DNA from: Isoetes taiwanensis
Lineage: Eukaryota > Streptophyta > Lycopodiopsida > Isoetales > Isoetaceae
Assembly: GCA_021234155.1 (NCBI GenBank)
Contig: JAJEKV010000028.1
Span: 1,045,998-1,109,997, forward strand
Reading direction: 5' to 3'
Length of the DNA: 64,000 bases
In this document: one piece after another, positions 34,496-46,400 of the stretch
Layout: each line of letters opens with the position of its first letter
Position numbering within the stretch: position 1 is the stretch's first letter
The notes under the pieces: generated by a model
Database searches by the model: none
What the model was told of the DNA's origin: nothing
What the model saw: only the letters and a program-made list of their open reading frames with translations
Program-made: the position numbers and the translations under genes

Positions 34496-37400
34496 AGCAC
34501 ATATATGGACTCTAATAGAAAACATAAGGCAAATAAGGCAAGACGACTTAAAAAGCACAAAGGAACTCAAATGACATGCATAAAGGGAAGTGGCTTAACA
34601 TTTGAGACCCAAGGAAACGTGATCTATCGAGATACATGAGTCCACTAGCTAAAAAAGCCATGTGAAGCACTTCGACCCAATGGAAGATATATAGAAACTT
34701 CAAACACCTCAACTCAATGTAAGATGGATAGAACATTTAAAATTAGGATAACACTTCAACTCAATGCAAAATTGAGAGAACCCAAACTAGGGAAGAACAA
34801 TTAGAAGAACAATAAGGACGTTAACGACGATACCAAAACATGAACCAACTAACAATATGAAAGCAATGTGTAATAAACAACTCTAAAAACGTGTGACAAA
34901 CTAGCCAAATAAAACCTTGAAAATGTCATGTCCGCCACTCCATAAAGGCAAGAGATGGACTAACGAAACAAGGAACTTGAAAATTTTTGAAGGGGCTAAC
35001 ACAAGACCTAGAGACTATTGAATGTTAAGATTAAGGAAGGAATTAAGACACAAGTCATCATATTCAAAATATACAAACATCTCAAGAGCGAGTTTGGTAA
35101 ATATGCCAGACAAATTATAGGGCCTATAAGATATGAAGGGATAGTGGAGCGTGTAATGGAAGAAATGCAAACCTATAAGAAGGTAAAAGATGTCAACTTA
35201 GAAAAATGCTAAAGTGCTAAAGTCGAGCAATCCCCAAAGTCTACATAGCAGGAAAATGAATAATAAGACTAACTAGCATAACAAGGAAAAATGAATAACA
35301 AGACTAGCTATGCATACACGACCAAAAAGGCTAGCAACGCCACCATATCTAATAAAAAAAGATGTTGCTCCAGCAAAACTAAGACATTCACCAATACACA
35401 CCACCACTAATAAAAACTCCAGTGAAGTCACCATAAACGGTTTCTGAAATTCAAACATTTCTCTAGCTTGCATCTCGCAAGTGTATCAAGACAATGTAAC
35501 CACTACTGCCAGGAGTGAGCTTAATTCTGGGCAGACAGGCAATGAAAACACCATAAAAGCACAAATGGGGACGTATAACCACCAATGCCATGAGCGAGCT
35601 AAAATCTAGAACAGAGATCTAGATGTGCATATGCCCCCGCTAGCAAATGAACCCAAATGATGTACAACCACCAAACCATCCCGTAAAGCTTTGACAAAAA
35701 ATTTGTCCAATGAAAGGCAAAAGGTTTTGAACCTTGACTGCTGTTGAGCACGTGAATTGGGTGAACTAAAATCGCATGACTCTTTTGTACCACCAAAAGG
35801 AGCTTTGAAGTGGGCAGACAATTCCCTTGAACCAACAACATGAGCATCCACAACATGAGAACCTTCACATAAAATGCAAATGTATACCCTGATATCCTGC
35901 TCAAAATACTTCTATCTCCACATCCATTGCCAAATTTAACACATTAGCTACATTACACACCAAATGCATTCTCCAAACCTGGCATTTCACAACAACAATA
36001 GGACAACAGCAAAAGGGCCTCGGTGCATGCCCAACAATGCTGAACTAATCCAGATTAGTCATAAAGATACTTCGCTGAACATCGTTGCATGAAATCTGTG
36101 CTCAAATGCTGATCTTTGGTCTTGGTAAAATCTTGCATGTTGCACTGGAAAAATGAGACAACAAAGGGAAATGGGAGACTGGACTGCAGTTGGAAATACA
36201 AGGATAATACACCAGAATGCAAAAATTGCTCCATGCAGAATGAATTGATGGCAATGCACATAACAGAAACACGACTAAAAAACTGCAATTAGCTTAAATA
36301 GCTCGAATCTCAACAAAATTAGTTCATATCAAATTACATAAGTATAAATGTCAATCTATCCAAATAGATAAGATCCACCACTATTCTACTCCCAACCGGT
36401 CTAGATTAGAAAGCAATGTGCAAAATAGACTAGAGCAAGTAATGTTAAAAGCTATAGACAAGCAAGACCATCTACCATCTTCCCGAGAAAGAAAAACATA
36501 CTTGGCTTACCTTACCTTACCTTTCTTACAAGACGTCCTCTAAATATCACCTTAGGCTTCTGTTTTGGCCAGCGATGTCGTACTGCTTTGACATGCAGCA
36601 AAATAGTCCAAGCAAATGACCAAATTCATATCCTATTGTGAGCCACTAATCTATCTGCAGTAACCAACATTTCTCTATACTCCAATACTACTTATCGAGG
36701 GGTGCATTGCAAGGCATAAGGTAGATGGGAATATGTGGCATATATCTACAGCAAAAAGTGGTCTGACAGATTAAATAAATAGCTATAGTAATTTCAACAA
36801 GAGAGGCTATATCTATTAAATATCTTTTAAATCTAACAAAAATGGGGGGGGAAAGGATTTGGAAGTGTAAGAACAGATGACAAATATCAAGAACAGAGCT
36901 GCAAGAATAACACAGCTTCGTTTTGAACATATCTCTTCCAACTTAAATGGCGCTCTCATCAACCGACCACATTATCGACAGCTAAAACTTAGTATCTTGA
37001 GCATTGGAGCATATAAACATCAAATACCTTGGAGAGGTTATAGCACTGCTGACACAGAAAGCTATGGATGTCACGAATTAAGAAAAGTCAATGCGGCTGG
37101 CATCCACCGTGAAATCATGGTGATTAAAAAATATCCAAAAAGGATAGCAGGCAAAGATATTATGACAGATGCAACACACATATACTAATGGCAGCCAACA
37201 TGAACTAGGTTCAAAGTTGGCTTGTGCAGAGCATAGAAAACAGAGGAAAATGAACCAAAAGTTAGCACCTGAGTAGATTGTGGAGCCCAGAAAGCTGCAA
37301 ATCAGACATGTTGAAGACGTGAAGCGACAAAGGAAGTCTTGAACATTGTGAGCAATCCAAACTCTAACATGATCACAAACTCTAATATGATCCATCGAAA

Positions 37401-37879
37401 TAGTTCGACCCTCTAAAAGGTATGCCGTTTACACTGACCAGCTTGCTCGCAGGAACTAGATTCTTGATTCGCCAAAAAAGATACTATCCAAACTGTTAAG
37501 AACATCCCTTTGCCTATGAAGCATGTGCCTTCAAGACTCTAAAATCGTATGGGAAGATGTTAAAGGTACAATAAAATGGTAGCTTCAACCCTATGATCCG
37601 GGACGAAACGAACTGTGGCAAAACACAAGTAAATCCATATTCAACAAATTAGCGCAGAGGAGACAAGCGATCCAAAAGGTAGTTCAAAGGCCGCTCAAGA
37701 AGAGAGCGCCTAAGAAAATTACAAAGCGTCAGGGCATACGACCACAAAGGGAGGCTCAAAGACGACTGATGAAAATGAGAGGAATGCAACAAGACTATAA
37801 ATACTCCAAGGGGGACTCTCTCAATTAGCCTCAAAAAGCGGATTTATCTGCTAATCTCAAAACGCAGTTAAATCGCACT
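34496..37879. other. Unassigned intergenic sequence
   Basis: Only short open frames with no recognisable domain. A GATTAGACTA-like AATGAATAA..AAGACTA motif is repeated near 35255-35310. The last part (about 37600-37880) may already belong to the decayed minus-strand LTR. No gene can be supported. Confidence 0.5.
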
Positions 37880-38476
37880 TTTAACTAGAAACATCCCTAT
37901 TTCTAATAGCCTTTAGGTCTCTACCCCCTTATTCTACAAGTACAAGAGGTGCAGCAAAAGAACTACCACAATTCATAAATCCATCCATAATCTCAAGTTA
38001 AACACATAAAAGATTAACCATTCGTCTAATCATACAAGGGTTAATCCTAGCTAAAAACTCAAGGTATCTACACACTAACCGGTATCCCGATTGGACATGT
38101 TGTCTCTTAGGTTCTCCATCTCTCTTATTTGAACAAGGTTTGAACAAGCTGATCCTCCTCTCTCAAATCCCCCAAATCGATTTGGGGCAAAATTAGGATG
38201 GAGGTCCAATTTTGATTACCCTTGGATTAGCAAGTCCATTAGGGCCAATCAATTTGGCCCAAGTGGCATTTGCTAATAAGCTAAATTAATAATTAATTAA
38301 CAAAATTAGTTATTAATTAGCTAAGATTGCATAATTAGCTTACTTAAATAAATGTAATTTTAGCATAACTATGTCCCATTTCCTAATCCCCATAAAGAGT
38401 TAATCTACCGTTACATACCATGGTGATGTGTCATGTATATTATACATATAACATATAAAATATGTGGAACGTCACA
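37880..38476 (-). mobile_element. Gypsy-type LTR, minus orientation, decayed
   Basis: Read on the minus strand it starts TGTGACGTTCCACATAT at 38476, directly after a G-rich polypurine tract (C-run at 38477-38484 on plus). It then follows the same block order as the plus LTR: an AATTAATTA-rich region, GCAAATGCCACTTGGGCC, CAAATCGATTTGGGGG, GGAGAACC, GGTTAATC and TAGAGACCTAAAGGCTATTA. Homology fades near 37880, so the outer end is not defined. Confidence 0.7.
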
Positions 38477-39408
38477 TCCCCCCCCAAAGTTCATTATACC
38501 GGTTGAGAATTACTGTAGGTAATAAAAGACATATACTGGTCATATATGATCATTGTTTTTATCGTAGTCATATAGATAACATAAGACATTCAAAAACTTA
38601 GCACATATACAAAACAAGAGTCCTAGAGGGAGAGTATACTAGACATATAGATAAGATCAGTTGTAGTAAACAATGAGAGAATTATAAATATGTATTATTA
38701 AAAAAAAATAAAAAAAAATAGAGGTTGTTTATGTCTATGACAATGTATAATATATAATCAGCTACATGTGTGTGAATAAACAATGATTTCTAACTGCGCC
38801 AACAACAACGCCATCAACTCCAGTTTTGATGGACAACAGCATGTGCTACAATCACCAATCGATATCTCCTAAGTTTTAGATCCGGCAGGGATCATGTAGG
38901 CCAGCCTTCATGCAAGGGGATCGGGCTAGATGCGTCCTAGGAATGGGGATGGGCATATAATCATAATAGGACGCCTTCGTTTACGGCTATAATGGGAACA
39001 TTATCGGCCCATGTCCTTTGTCATATGTGTTTTCTATTTCCACCGCTAGGCCCTATAGGCTACGGTCCACCAATCTATTATATCTTGATTGTCGACTTTT
39101 GACAGGACTACGGTCCTACATGATGATAGAGTATGCTCTACATATGTATATTTTTTACCTAAATCTGTCCACCTTCCGTAATTTAATGTCAGTTCATGTT
39201 AATTACCGTTCAACTTTTGCCGAGTTATAAATTGCACATTACACGTCATTTCAAACTTGATCACCTTGAACATGACAACTTTTGTATGACTCATAATTTC
39301 GTGTTACCTCTTCAAGGTGGGGAGACTTGCTTCCAACATGTCATGTGTTGGCCCAGAGCAAGAACAGTCTTGATGCTGAGGACATCATCACTTTCAAGGT
39401 GGGGAGAA
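38477..39408. mobile_element. Internal remnant between two outward-facing LTRs
   Basis: The left part ends in the polypurine tract of the minus-strand LTR. The right part ends in AAGGTGGGGAGAA, the polypurine tract before the plus LTR. Just upstream of that, ATCATCACTTTCAAGGTGGG resembles the end of a gypsy pol frame. The middle is AT-rich with an A-rich stretch at 38698-38720. The string GAGTTATAAATTGCACATTACACG at 39229 also occurs in array units 4 and 5. Confidence 0.6.
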
Positions 39409-40917
39409 TGTGATGTTCCACGTATTTATACGACCTTTTAGGTATAAATACATGACACGTCACTATGAATAATTAATGCACATCATTAATTATTAAGGTG
39501 GAAACCTAACCCTAAACCCTAATTCGAATTTAGGGCTTAACCTAATATTAAAAAGGTCTAAATATCAATTAGTTAGGGATAACTAATCCAGAACTGGCAC
39601 CTTGCCCAAATTGATTGGGCAAGGGCAGACCTACCAGCTTGGGACACCCAAATTGGAGCTTCCACCCCAATTTGCCACAAATCGATTTGGGGGAAATTGG
39701 TGGAGGGGAGCTGCTTCTCACCTTGGGTTCTAGCCAGAAGGATGGAGAACCAGAGAGATAGCTATGATACTGGATAGTTTAGCGTAGCTTGTATTCTTCT
39801 AACTCTTGTTTGAGTAGATGGATGATTAGATTCTATTCTATGATCTACTTATGATGATGATGATGATGATGGATGTTTGTATCTGATTCTGTGTTATCTT
39901 TATGTTCCTCCTGTGTTCTATTGGATTAAGGGGGGTAGAGACCTAAAGGCTATCTAGATTTAGTGATGCTCCTAGCTAGAACCCCTTAAATCCCATTAAA
40001 TGCGGCCAGTGCACAAGAGCCCACCTGGCTGGGGATGCTATGATGTGATTCAGCACCAGATAATGAGTATGATGGTGAATCGGGTAGCGCGGCTACGAGA
40101 CTCCTACAGTGTGCTAGGCTTATAGCTAGTCACGGAGAGAGCCGGGTATGGGTCTGACACTTCCTGGGTCGCAGGTGTCGAGCCAATATGATTGGGAGCC
40201 CTGGGCTCGAACGGGCAGGTGAGCTGGGCTTTAGATTTAGGGGAGTAAGTCGGGTACAAACGCGGGGGTCACTAAGAGGGGCACGCGCTCTCTAGCACAC
40301 CCAGGGATCCGTCATACTCGGGGAGGGGACGCCTCTCCGACCTGCCTCATCGGACTGGGGAGATGTAACCCGGAGTAGTTCCAGAGGGTGATTCCATGGG
40401 ATTGCATCTCCGGAAGGCTATAATCATGCCATAGCATGATCCAGCCTATCTGCAAAGTGTGCACAAGAGGGGCAGATGGAGTGGACTACCCTAGCCAATC
40501 TTCTATGCCAACCAACGCCATTGTTATGATTCTGTCTGTTGTTATCCAGAGGCCTTGGCCGTCAGTTGATTCCCATGAGTCTGAGCCGGGGTAGAGCTCT
40601 TATTTGTGATGCATTTCCTTTGTTATGTTGGTATTCTGTTGTATTCGTATTGATGATGACGGGCCACCCTTCGCGGTGGTATATTATTTATTTGTATTGT
40701 TGCCAGGTGCTAATATGTATGTATGCTTCCGCTATATAGGATTCCCATAGAAGGCGTGGGACGAATGACACCTCCGTGTCCTTCACCCGGACACTTGCCT
40801 ATCACAAGTGGTCCGAGTCAGACGGAGGGCCTTTCTATGGTGAAGTAGTCGCCGTGGAAGAGGGGATTTCCTGTATTTATACGATGGGAGCATCGTATAG
40901 GTTCAGGGAGCGTCACA
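39409..40917 (+). mobile_element. Gypsy-type LTR, plus orientation
   Basis: It begins TGTGATGTTCC after the polypurine tract and ends in TCACA at 40913-40917, giving 5-bp inverted ends TGTGA/TCACA and a length of about 1509 bp. It is the clearest copy of the LTR whose middle part (about 39540-40176) is found upstream of the array gene. No primer binding site follows, so it is a 3' LTR or a solo remnant. Internal features are a (ATG)n tract at 39851-39871 and a plant-telomere-like CCCTAAACCCTAA at 39510-39522. Confidence 0.75.
39851..39871. repeat. (ATG)n microsatellite
   Basis: About seven ATG/TGA trinucleotides inside the plus LTR. Confidence 0.95.
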
Positions 40918-40944
40918 ACCCCAGTCTCACAGCCAGCAAGCACA

Positions 40945-41441
40945 TTAATATTACTATTGCATCAATTCGCACGGGGTCCCACAGGCTACGGATTGAGACA
41001 GGTAGATGGGAGCGGCCGCAATTGCCGCGAGAAGCGAGACTATGTGCCTGTTGCCAGTTACAGGTTATTGAAGATGAAAGCCATACTCTTCTGAGTTGCC
41101 CTGCTTTTGAGATAGTCCGGAATCATTTTTTGACCTTAGCATTCCATTCCACGCTTCCACAACTTCTCAGAGCACCAGCTGTGCATGACTTGGCATTATA
41201 CATACTTGAGGTTCTAGATAAACGTCGGCAATTATTGAGCCCTCAGTAGTCATTATCTCCGCTTGTCTAGTATCATCATTACTGCAAAGGTTTTTCCCTT
41301 GAAAACCTTTCGAGGCAGGGGTTTTTTAATCCTAGTAGTAATGATTGTAATAGCCCATTGTATGGGTCCCATGACCTATTGGTCTCCGTGGACGTTAAAA
41401 AATTTATTCTATTCTATTCTATTCTATTCTATTACGCATTC
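40945..41441 (+). mobile_element. LINE 3' end, copy 1, with (TTCTA)n tail
   Basis: 5'-truncated. The open frame ends at 41249 with IRTGSHRLRIETGRWERPQL, LCACCQLQVIEDESHTLLSC and LALYILEVLDKRRQL. This is a C-x2-C...H...C knuckle typical of a LINE reverse transcriptase C-terminus, different from the L1-type copy at 22.5 kb. The 3' UTR has a stem (ATCATTACT pairing with AGTAATGAT) around CCTTGAAAACC...GGGGTTTTTT. The tail is TTCTA repeated six or so times (41406-41432) instead of poly-A. Confidence 0.85.
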
Positions 41442-42300
41442 TCTTGCCTTTAAACACATACATATTTGGAATTCTACCCCCTGCAGCATTCACACAACAT
41501 AATAATGTCACCCATTCCCTGCTTTGTGGAACAGTCCCACCAACATACTTGTCTGTGGATCTTGCAAGCACCCTAATCCCTGTCCTATCTCCAGCTTGGA
41601 TCCCAGTCTCATCAGAATTCCAGATTTGGCTGGGATCCAGCTTCAAGTCAACATAGATTTTATGTAGAGTGAGGTAGAAGTTGTCTAGATTGGCAGTGGT
41701 CAAGGATCTTGTTCTCAACATCTCAACTGGTTGGGCAGACCTCAACCTAATCTCAGGATGCCTTTTTTTAAACCCCCTCCACCATTTCTGGCCGGGGAGT
41801 CCATCCTTAAAGGTAGTAGGTCTGTTTATAGCAAGTTCAGCAACTCTCTCCCTAAAAATTTCTAATGTGATTGCCCTGCCATTGTTTGCTTGTTGCAAGG
41901 CCCAAGCAAAGAAGATCATTTTTTCTTAGCAGCTAATCAATGCTCTAGGAATACAACCTGCCTTGTTCAATGTCAAACCTCCTAGGTGATTTCTAAGAGT
42001 GGTCTGTGGTATGCCATAGTGAATGCTAGCCCCTCTTATGGACATCAGTATGTCATCAATTGCATCAATGGCAGCCTCAAGAGCTTGAATTTTCCAAGCC
42101 CCCCTTGTTGGTTTCCTTACAAGATTCTTGCTTGGAAGATCAGCTGGTCTGGCTTGGATGTTAGCAGAAGTTTTTTTCTTCTTCTTCTGAGCAGCAGAGG
42201 CACTAGCAACATGCTCATTAGCAACTGCAAGGATAGCTAAGTTTTCACATTCTATAGAATTAGGAGCAGGCTGTGGTGGTGCAGCAACAACCCTTTGGCT
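41434..42300 (-). mobile_element. Pogo/CENP-B-like transposase fragment
   Basis: Two minus frames (41926-42318 and 41419-41919) are in the same frame, separated by a single TAA. The N-terminal part has a psq-type helix-turn-helix (AIDAIDDILMSIRGASIHYG, then IPQTTLRNHLGG). Next comes a CENP-B-type DNA-binding region (QKWWRGFKKRHPEIRLRSAQ). The DDE domain starts at DPSQIWNSDETGI with the first catalytic Asp. The frame is cut at the TTCTA tail of LINE copy 1, so the second and third catalytic acids are lost. The N-terminal methionine falls in LINE copy 2. It is a dead Tc1/mariner-pogo relic. Confidence 0.88.
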
Positions 42301-42929
42301 TTTGCAACAATATCTCAATGGTCGTTTTTCTCAAAAGTTATGGGACGCAGTTACTTTGGCCCAAGTGAAAACTGGTCATTATCATGCACATATAAATCCC
42401 ACCTTGGCACCAGGGCCCCAAGCTTATTTGCTTGCTTCACTGTCCAGGAACAAGCTTGTAGCTATTGCATCAATTCGCACGGGATCCCACAGGCTACGGA
42501 TTGAGACATTGGGAGCGGCCGCAATTGCCGCGAGAAGCGAGACTATGTACCTGTTGCCAGCTACATATTATTGAAGATGAAAGCCATACTCTTTTGAGTT
42601 GCCCTGCTTTTGAGATAGTCTGGAATCATTTTTTGACCTTAGCATTCCATTCCACGATTCCACAACTTCTCAGAGCACCATATGTGCATGACTTGGCATT
42701 ATACATACTTGAGGTTCTAGATAAACGTCTGCAATTACTGAGCCCTCAGTAGTCATTATCTCCGCTTGTCTAGTATCATCATTACTGCAAAGGTTTTTCC
42801 CTTGAAAACCTTTCGAGGCAGGGGTTTTTTAATCCTCGTAGTAATGATTGTACTAGCCCATTGTATGGGTCCCATGACCTATTGGTTTCTGTGGACGTTA
42901 AAAAAACTATTCTATTCTATTCTATTCTA
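42301..42929 (+). mobile_element. LINE 3' end, copy 2, with (TTCTA)n tail
   Basis: Same family as copy 1 and 155-160 bp longer at its 5' side (HINPTLAPGPQAYLLASLSR). One 8-bp deletion after RIET shifts the frame; the second part (42465-42752) reads to DKRLQLLSPQ. The 3' UTR hairpin and tail (about 42907-42929) are the same. Differences from copy 1 are scattered substitutions, unlike the pattern in the array. Confidence 0.85.
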
Positions 42930-43690
42930 AGTTGCATGGTAAGGAGTATCAAGCAAGAAGGATGCAAGATGCCATGTCATGCTTATAACATGTCTTAAAA
43001 GTTTCCTTTTCCACCATTACGACTTATAATATATATGACATGTTTCATGAAATCAACTTGCTGCTCTTCTATTTATGGTTTTCTTGCATATTTGTAGCAA
43101 AGAGTTCACAATGTGCCATTAAACATGAGAAGAGTTTCAAAAGCTTTATTCATCCTAGCGGAACAAGTAATAGGCATGCTTGACTTTGAGAAAAAATTCT
43201 CTAGATTGGCCTTTTCAACAACCTGACATAAAATCCTTGCTAAATTGTTGTACATATGGCTCCCAGTGGTTTACAGAAATTAGCACAACAACCCACATAT
43301 TTTTTTTGTGATTTTTTGGAGATTCGACCAATTTTCTCCTCATCTAACAGGTCCGGCGATCGGGAGCAATAATAATGCTTTGCAACTGCAGAGCGATGAA
43401 ACTGATTCCCCATTTTGGAAGGACAGAATAGAGTAAACTGGCCAAGAAATACAGAGTAAAATAGAGAAAATCTATCATGCACTTGGACATAAAGGATCTG
43501 CCGCAGAAAATATGCCTCTGCCCTTGAAGCCTGACAAAAAAAAGGGGGCGGGCCGCATTACTGAGTAGTTCCTTATTTTCTGATCTTGTAAGCGAGCAAG
43601 CCTCAGACCATTCAAGAATGTAGAGCATGCAAAAGCCAACGAGATACCTGAGGGAGCCAAAGCATGTCGCGATTTAAAAACAAGGGTTAA
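42930..43690. other. Unassigned
   Basis: No gene supported. Overlapping minus frames at 43240-43702 have no recognisable domain. Confidence 0.5.
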
Positions 43691-43832
43691 GGCTGGGTTC
43701 ACATGTAACCATCGCCAGAGAGGGGCCTTGTTTTGCCCTGTGCTTTTTGGCGATGGCAGATGATGGTGCGTGTAAAAGGGCTTTCCTTTTTACATGATGG
43801 TGAGGGTTTCCATCATGCATGTGAACCGGCTC
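43691..43832. mobile_element. 142-bp MITE, Tourist-like
   Basis: Ends GGCTGGGTTCACATG and CATGTGAACCGGCTC are inverted repeats (13 of 15 match), flanked by TAA on both sides (43688-43690, 43833-43835). The interior folds further (CCATCGCC with GGCGATGG). Size, TAA duplication and TIRs fit a PIF/Harbinger-type MITE. Confidence 0.75.
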
Positions 43833-43835
43833 TAA

Positions 43836-44585
43836 TCAAGGGCAAAAATAGGGGATCGTAGTGGCAAAAATATCGGCTTCCACACTGCCCCGGATACACC
43901 ATCGCCAGACAGCGCCATAGCTCGAACCAGATGGCGGTATAAGTAGCTCAACCTACAAAAAATTGCCAGGTAGTGCCATTTCCATATTGTGGGGTCATAT
44001 TCATTGGTCCCACATTCCGGTGTGGCCGGTGACCCGCTCCCAACTCCGCCGGTCGGGGGGCCCCATCGATCCACACAGGAATGTGGTCCCAATGAACATG
44101 CCCCCATACATCAAGCACAATGCAATATAGTGAAATAAGCCCAACCGATTTGAAGGATGTTTGGAACTCAAACGGAGTGATTCCACCCAAAATGCCCATC
44201 GATCAGGCCCAAGCACAAAGGCGAGCTCGTTGAATTTCTGAGTAAGCTTTATCCAGAAGGCCTTAAAAACAGGGAGGTAAGAAAGACAATGGCATAGCCT
44301 TTGCTTATAACCATTGCAACATTAATCCCATCGATCCGAGCCATCGGATCGCCATTCTGGGAAGGGACGAGCGCCTATATTAGGCCATTTTCATTTTGGC
44401 TCGGTTATCGGCGTCTTCTCACAGCAGCTCTTCTTCTCCTCTCGTGGCTTCCCTCCCTTCCCGCCCTGCTGACGGTGGCGCATGAGTCTTTTTCATTTGT
44501 ATTTTTTGTTGTTCATGCCTCTTTGTTGTTCTCCACCTGTGAGTGTTGCTATTCTTATGTTTCTGTTCCATTGCCCTCTTGTTGT
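43836..44585. other. Unassigned
   Basis: GC-richer than its surroundings, with several overlapping minus frames (43832-44216). No domain recognised and no gene supported. Confidence 0.45.
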
Positions 44586-44589
44586 GTTG

Positions 44590-44800
44590 TTCTCCACCTA
44601 CAGGTGATGCTGTTTATTTCCACCTCGAGGGTGATGCATATTTTTACATAATGGTTCTCCACTAATGGTTCTCCACCCGCTGGGTGATACGCTATGCTGT
44701 TTATTTCCACCTCGAGGGTGATGCATGTTTTTACATAATGGTTCTCCGCCTGCTGGGTGATGCTTTTTCCACCCTATGGGTGATGCTATCTTTTTCTGTT
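44590..44800. repeat. Degenerate minisatellite, CCACC...GGGTGATGC
   Basis: Repeats of TTCTCCACCYGCTGGGTGAT type. One 87-bp segment (ATGCTGTTTATTTCCACCTC and onward) occurs at 44607 and 44694. Each unit is a small palindrome (CCACC/GGGTG). Confidence 0.75.
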
Positions 44801-44929
44801 ATGTTCTTTTTTCCTCTGTTTTCATTTTTGGACCTTCTTGGTGCAGCTTGTGCTGTTTGTTTTCTCTGACCATTTACGGGTGTTCTTTTTGGGAGTTTTT
44901 TGGGTATTGCTTGCAGGATTCCGCCGTTT

Positions 44930-45095
44930 TCCGCCGTCTGCTGGGGTCCTGCTCTATTTCTGTTCGCCATCACCCCTCTCCTGCGGTTCTCCATGGACAC
45001 ATTCGGGGGAGGCTTTCGCCGTTTGCTGGGGTCGTGCTCTATTTTGCGTTCGCCATCAACCCGTTTCTCTCCGTTCTCCAGGCAACACATTCAAG
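44930..45095. repeat. 85-bp tandem duplication
   Basis: CTGCTGGGGTCCTGCTCTAT at 44938 recurs with TTGCTGGGGTCGTGCTCTAT at 45023. Both are followed by TTCGCCATCA, CTCC and a CACATTC end. Confidence 0.85.
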
Positions 45096-45099
45096 GTTG

Positions 45100-45180
45100 T
45101 TGGCGACCATTTCTCATTAGGGTTTTCCTCGAAAACCCGAAAGGGCGGGGTTTTTTATCCCGATGAGAAGTTGTCGCCAT
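45100..45180. other. Structured hairpin resembling the LINE 3' UTR motif
   Basis: GGCGAC-CATTTCTCAT on the left pairs with ATGAGAAGTTG-TCGCC on the right. The interior TCGAAAACCCGAAAGGGCGG plus GGTTTTTT resembles TTGAAAACCTTTCGAGGCAG plus GGGTTTTTT in the LINE copies at 41300 and 42800. It may mark the 3' end of another retroposon family spanning about 44.3-45.2 kb. Confidence 0.5.
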
Positions 45181-45552
45181 TACCTTTTATTTTGCCTTGG
45201 CAAATTTCTTTTTAGGGGGTAGTCCGATATTGTTCCTATGGTCGGCTATCCCCTCTCTCTCTCCCTAGTTTTCCACACATTGTATACTGCTGCTGTGATG
45301 AATGACAAGTCTATCATTATTGACATCTTGATGCATGCCCGAAGGAGCATAAGTAGCCAATTATCACGAGACATGAGCTATTTACTGATAACATCCCCGA
45401 ATGGTGTTGTGGACTTCGGAATGAACATGGTATAGTGATATAGGTGGCTAATAATTATATGTTGAGCAGAATAGCAGTCCTTGGAGATTGGTTTAAAGCT
45501 TGTAATGTCAATAGTTACAATGCACATATACTCCATTCAAAGTGTGGTGCTC

Positions 45553-45662
45553 CAATGGGAAGATGGAAATCTAGTTGATTCAACCATTCTTGAAATGAAC
45601 CCGGCTACAATGGGAAGATGGAAGTCTATTTGATTCAACCATTCTTGAAATGAACCATGTAA
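45553..45662. repeat. 55-bp tandem duplication
   Basis: CAATGGGAAGATGGAA at 45553 and 45608, each followed by GATTCAACCATTCTTGAAAT and GAACC. Confidence 0.9.
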
Positions 45663-46400
45663 AATGAACCGGCTCTACTCAACTCTAAATGTTGTTTTCT
45701 GTCCTTTGATAAACATGCTAATGTATGATATATTTTTTTGGATTATAACAATATTTTTTCTACTTGTTCTAGAAGAACTATAGAAATTACCTTGATTGAA
45801 CTAGTTTATTGAAAATCCATCTTTTGATCTTTTGCATATGATGTTATTTTATGGATGCAAACATGTGCACGAGTGTATATGCGCACGAGTGTTATTATGC
45901 ATATTCCTAAAGCAACAAATGTTCGGATATATTTTAAAAAGATTGTCAAAGTACATATGTGGCAAGCTCTGAGAAGAAGAATGATATGCAGAATCTTTAG
46001 CCATCAGAGGCAGGCAAACCACAACAAAATGCTTCTCAAAGATACGGATAAGAAATAAGAGGAATTTTATCCGTTGGGCCACTTAATAATGGCGTCACAT
46101 ATCCTTCAATGCTACAAGATCAATGCATGTCCGAATAAAAAACTGCATGGCTATGTCTGAAACATGCTCAAACTTCAAATAAAAAGAACAAAATCAATAC
46201 TAACATTGCTGTATTCATCAAATATTAATCACATAATACATTCTGATTCTGATCATCGATCATAATCTTACATTTTTCCCGCAATCAGACCTGAGATTAG
46301 ACGAGAAATTCAGTCTACAAGAAGCTATTCAAGAGTATAGACTAAAACATTTACATAATTGATTCAACTCTGTGCTCTGAGATGCAGATGATACAGAGAT
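45663..46400. other. Intergenic, downstream of the SMR gene
   Basis: AT-rich, with no gene seen. The part adjacent to 46401 should hold the SMR 3' UTR on the minus strand. Confidence 0.5.

Noticed and set aside
36877-37188. 103-residue plus-strand frame as a gene
   Set aside because: No domain, no splice support and composition like the surrounding intergenic sequence.
39505-39522. Telomere-like CCTAACCCTAAACCCTAA
   Set aside because: Only two to three units inside an LTR; too short for an interstitial telomere.
40539-40739. 66-residue frame in the plus LTR
   Set aside because: Lies wholly inside the LTR and has no homology to known proteins.
44731-45120. Long open frames in three phases at 44.3-45.2 kb
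   Set aside because: They overlap minisatellite and duplicated sequence and show no domain.
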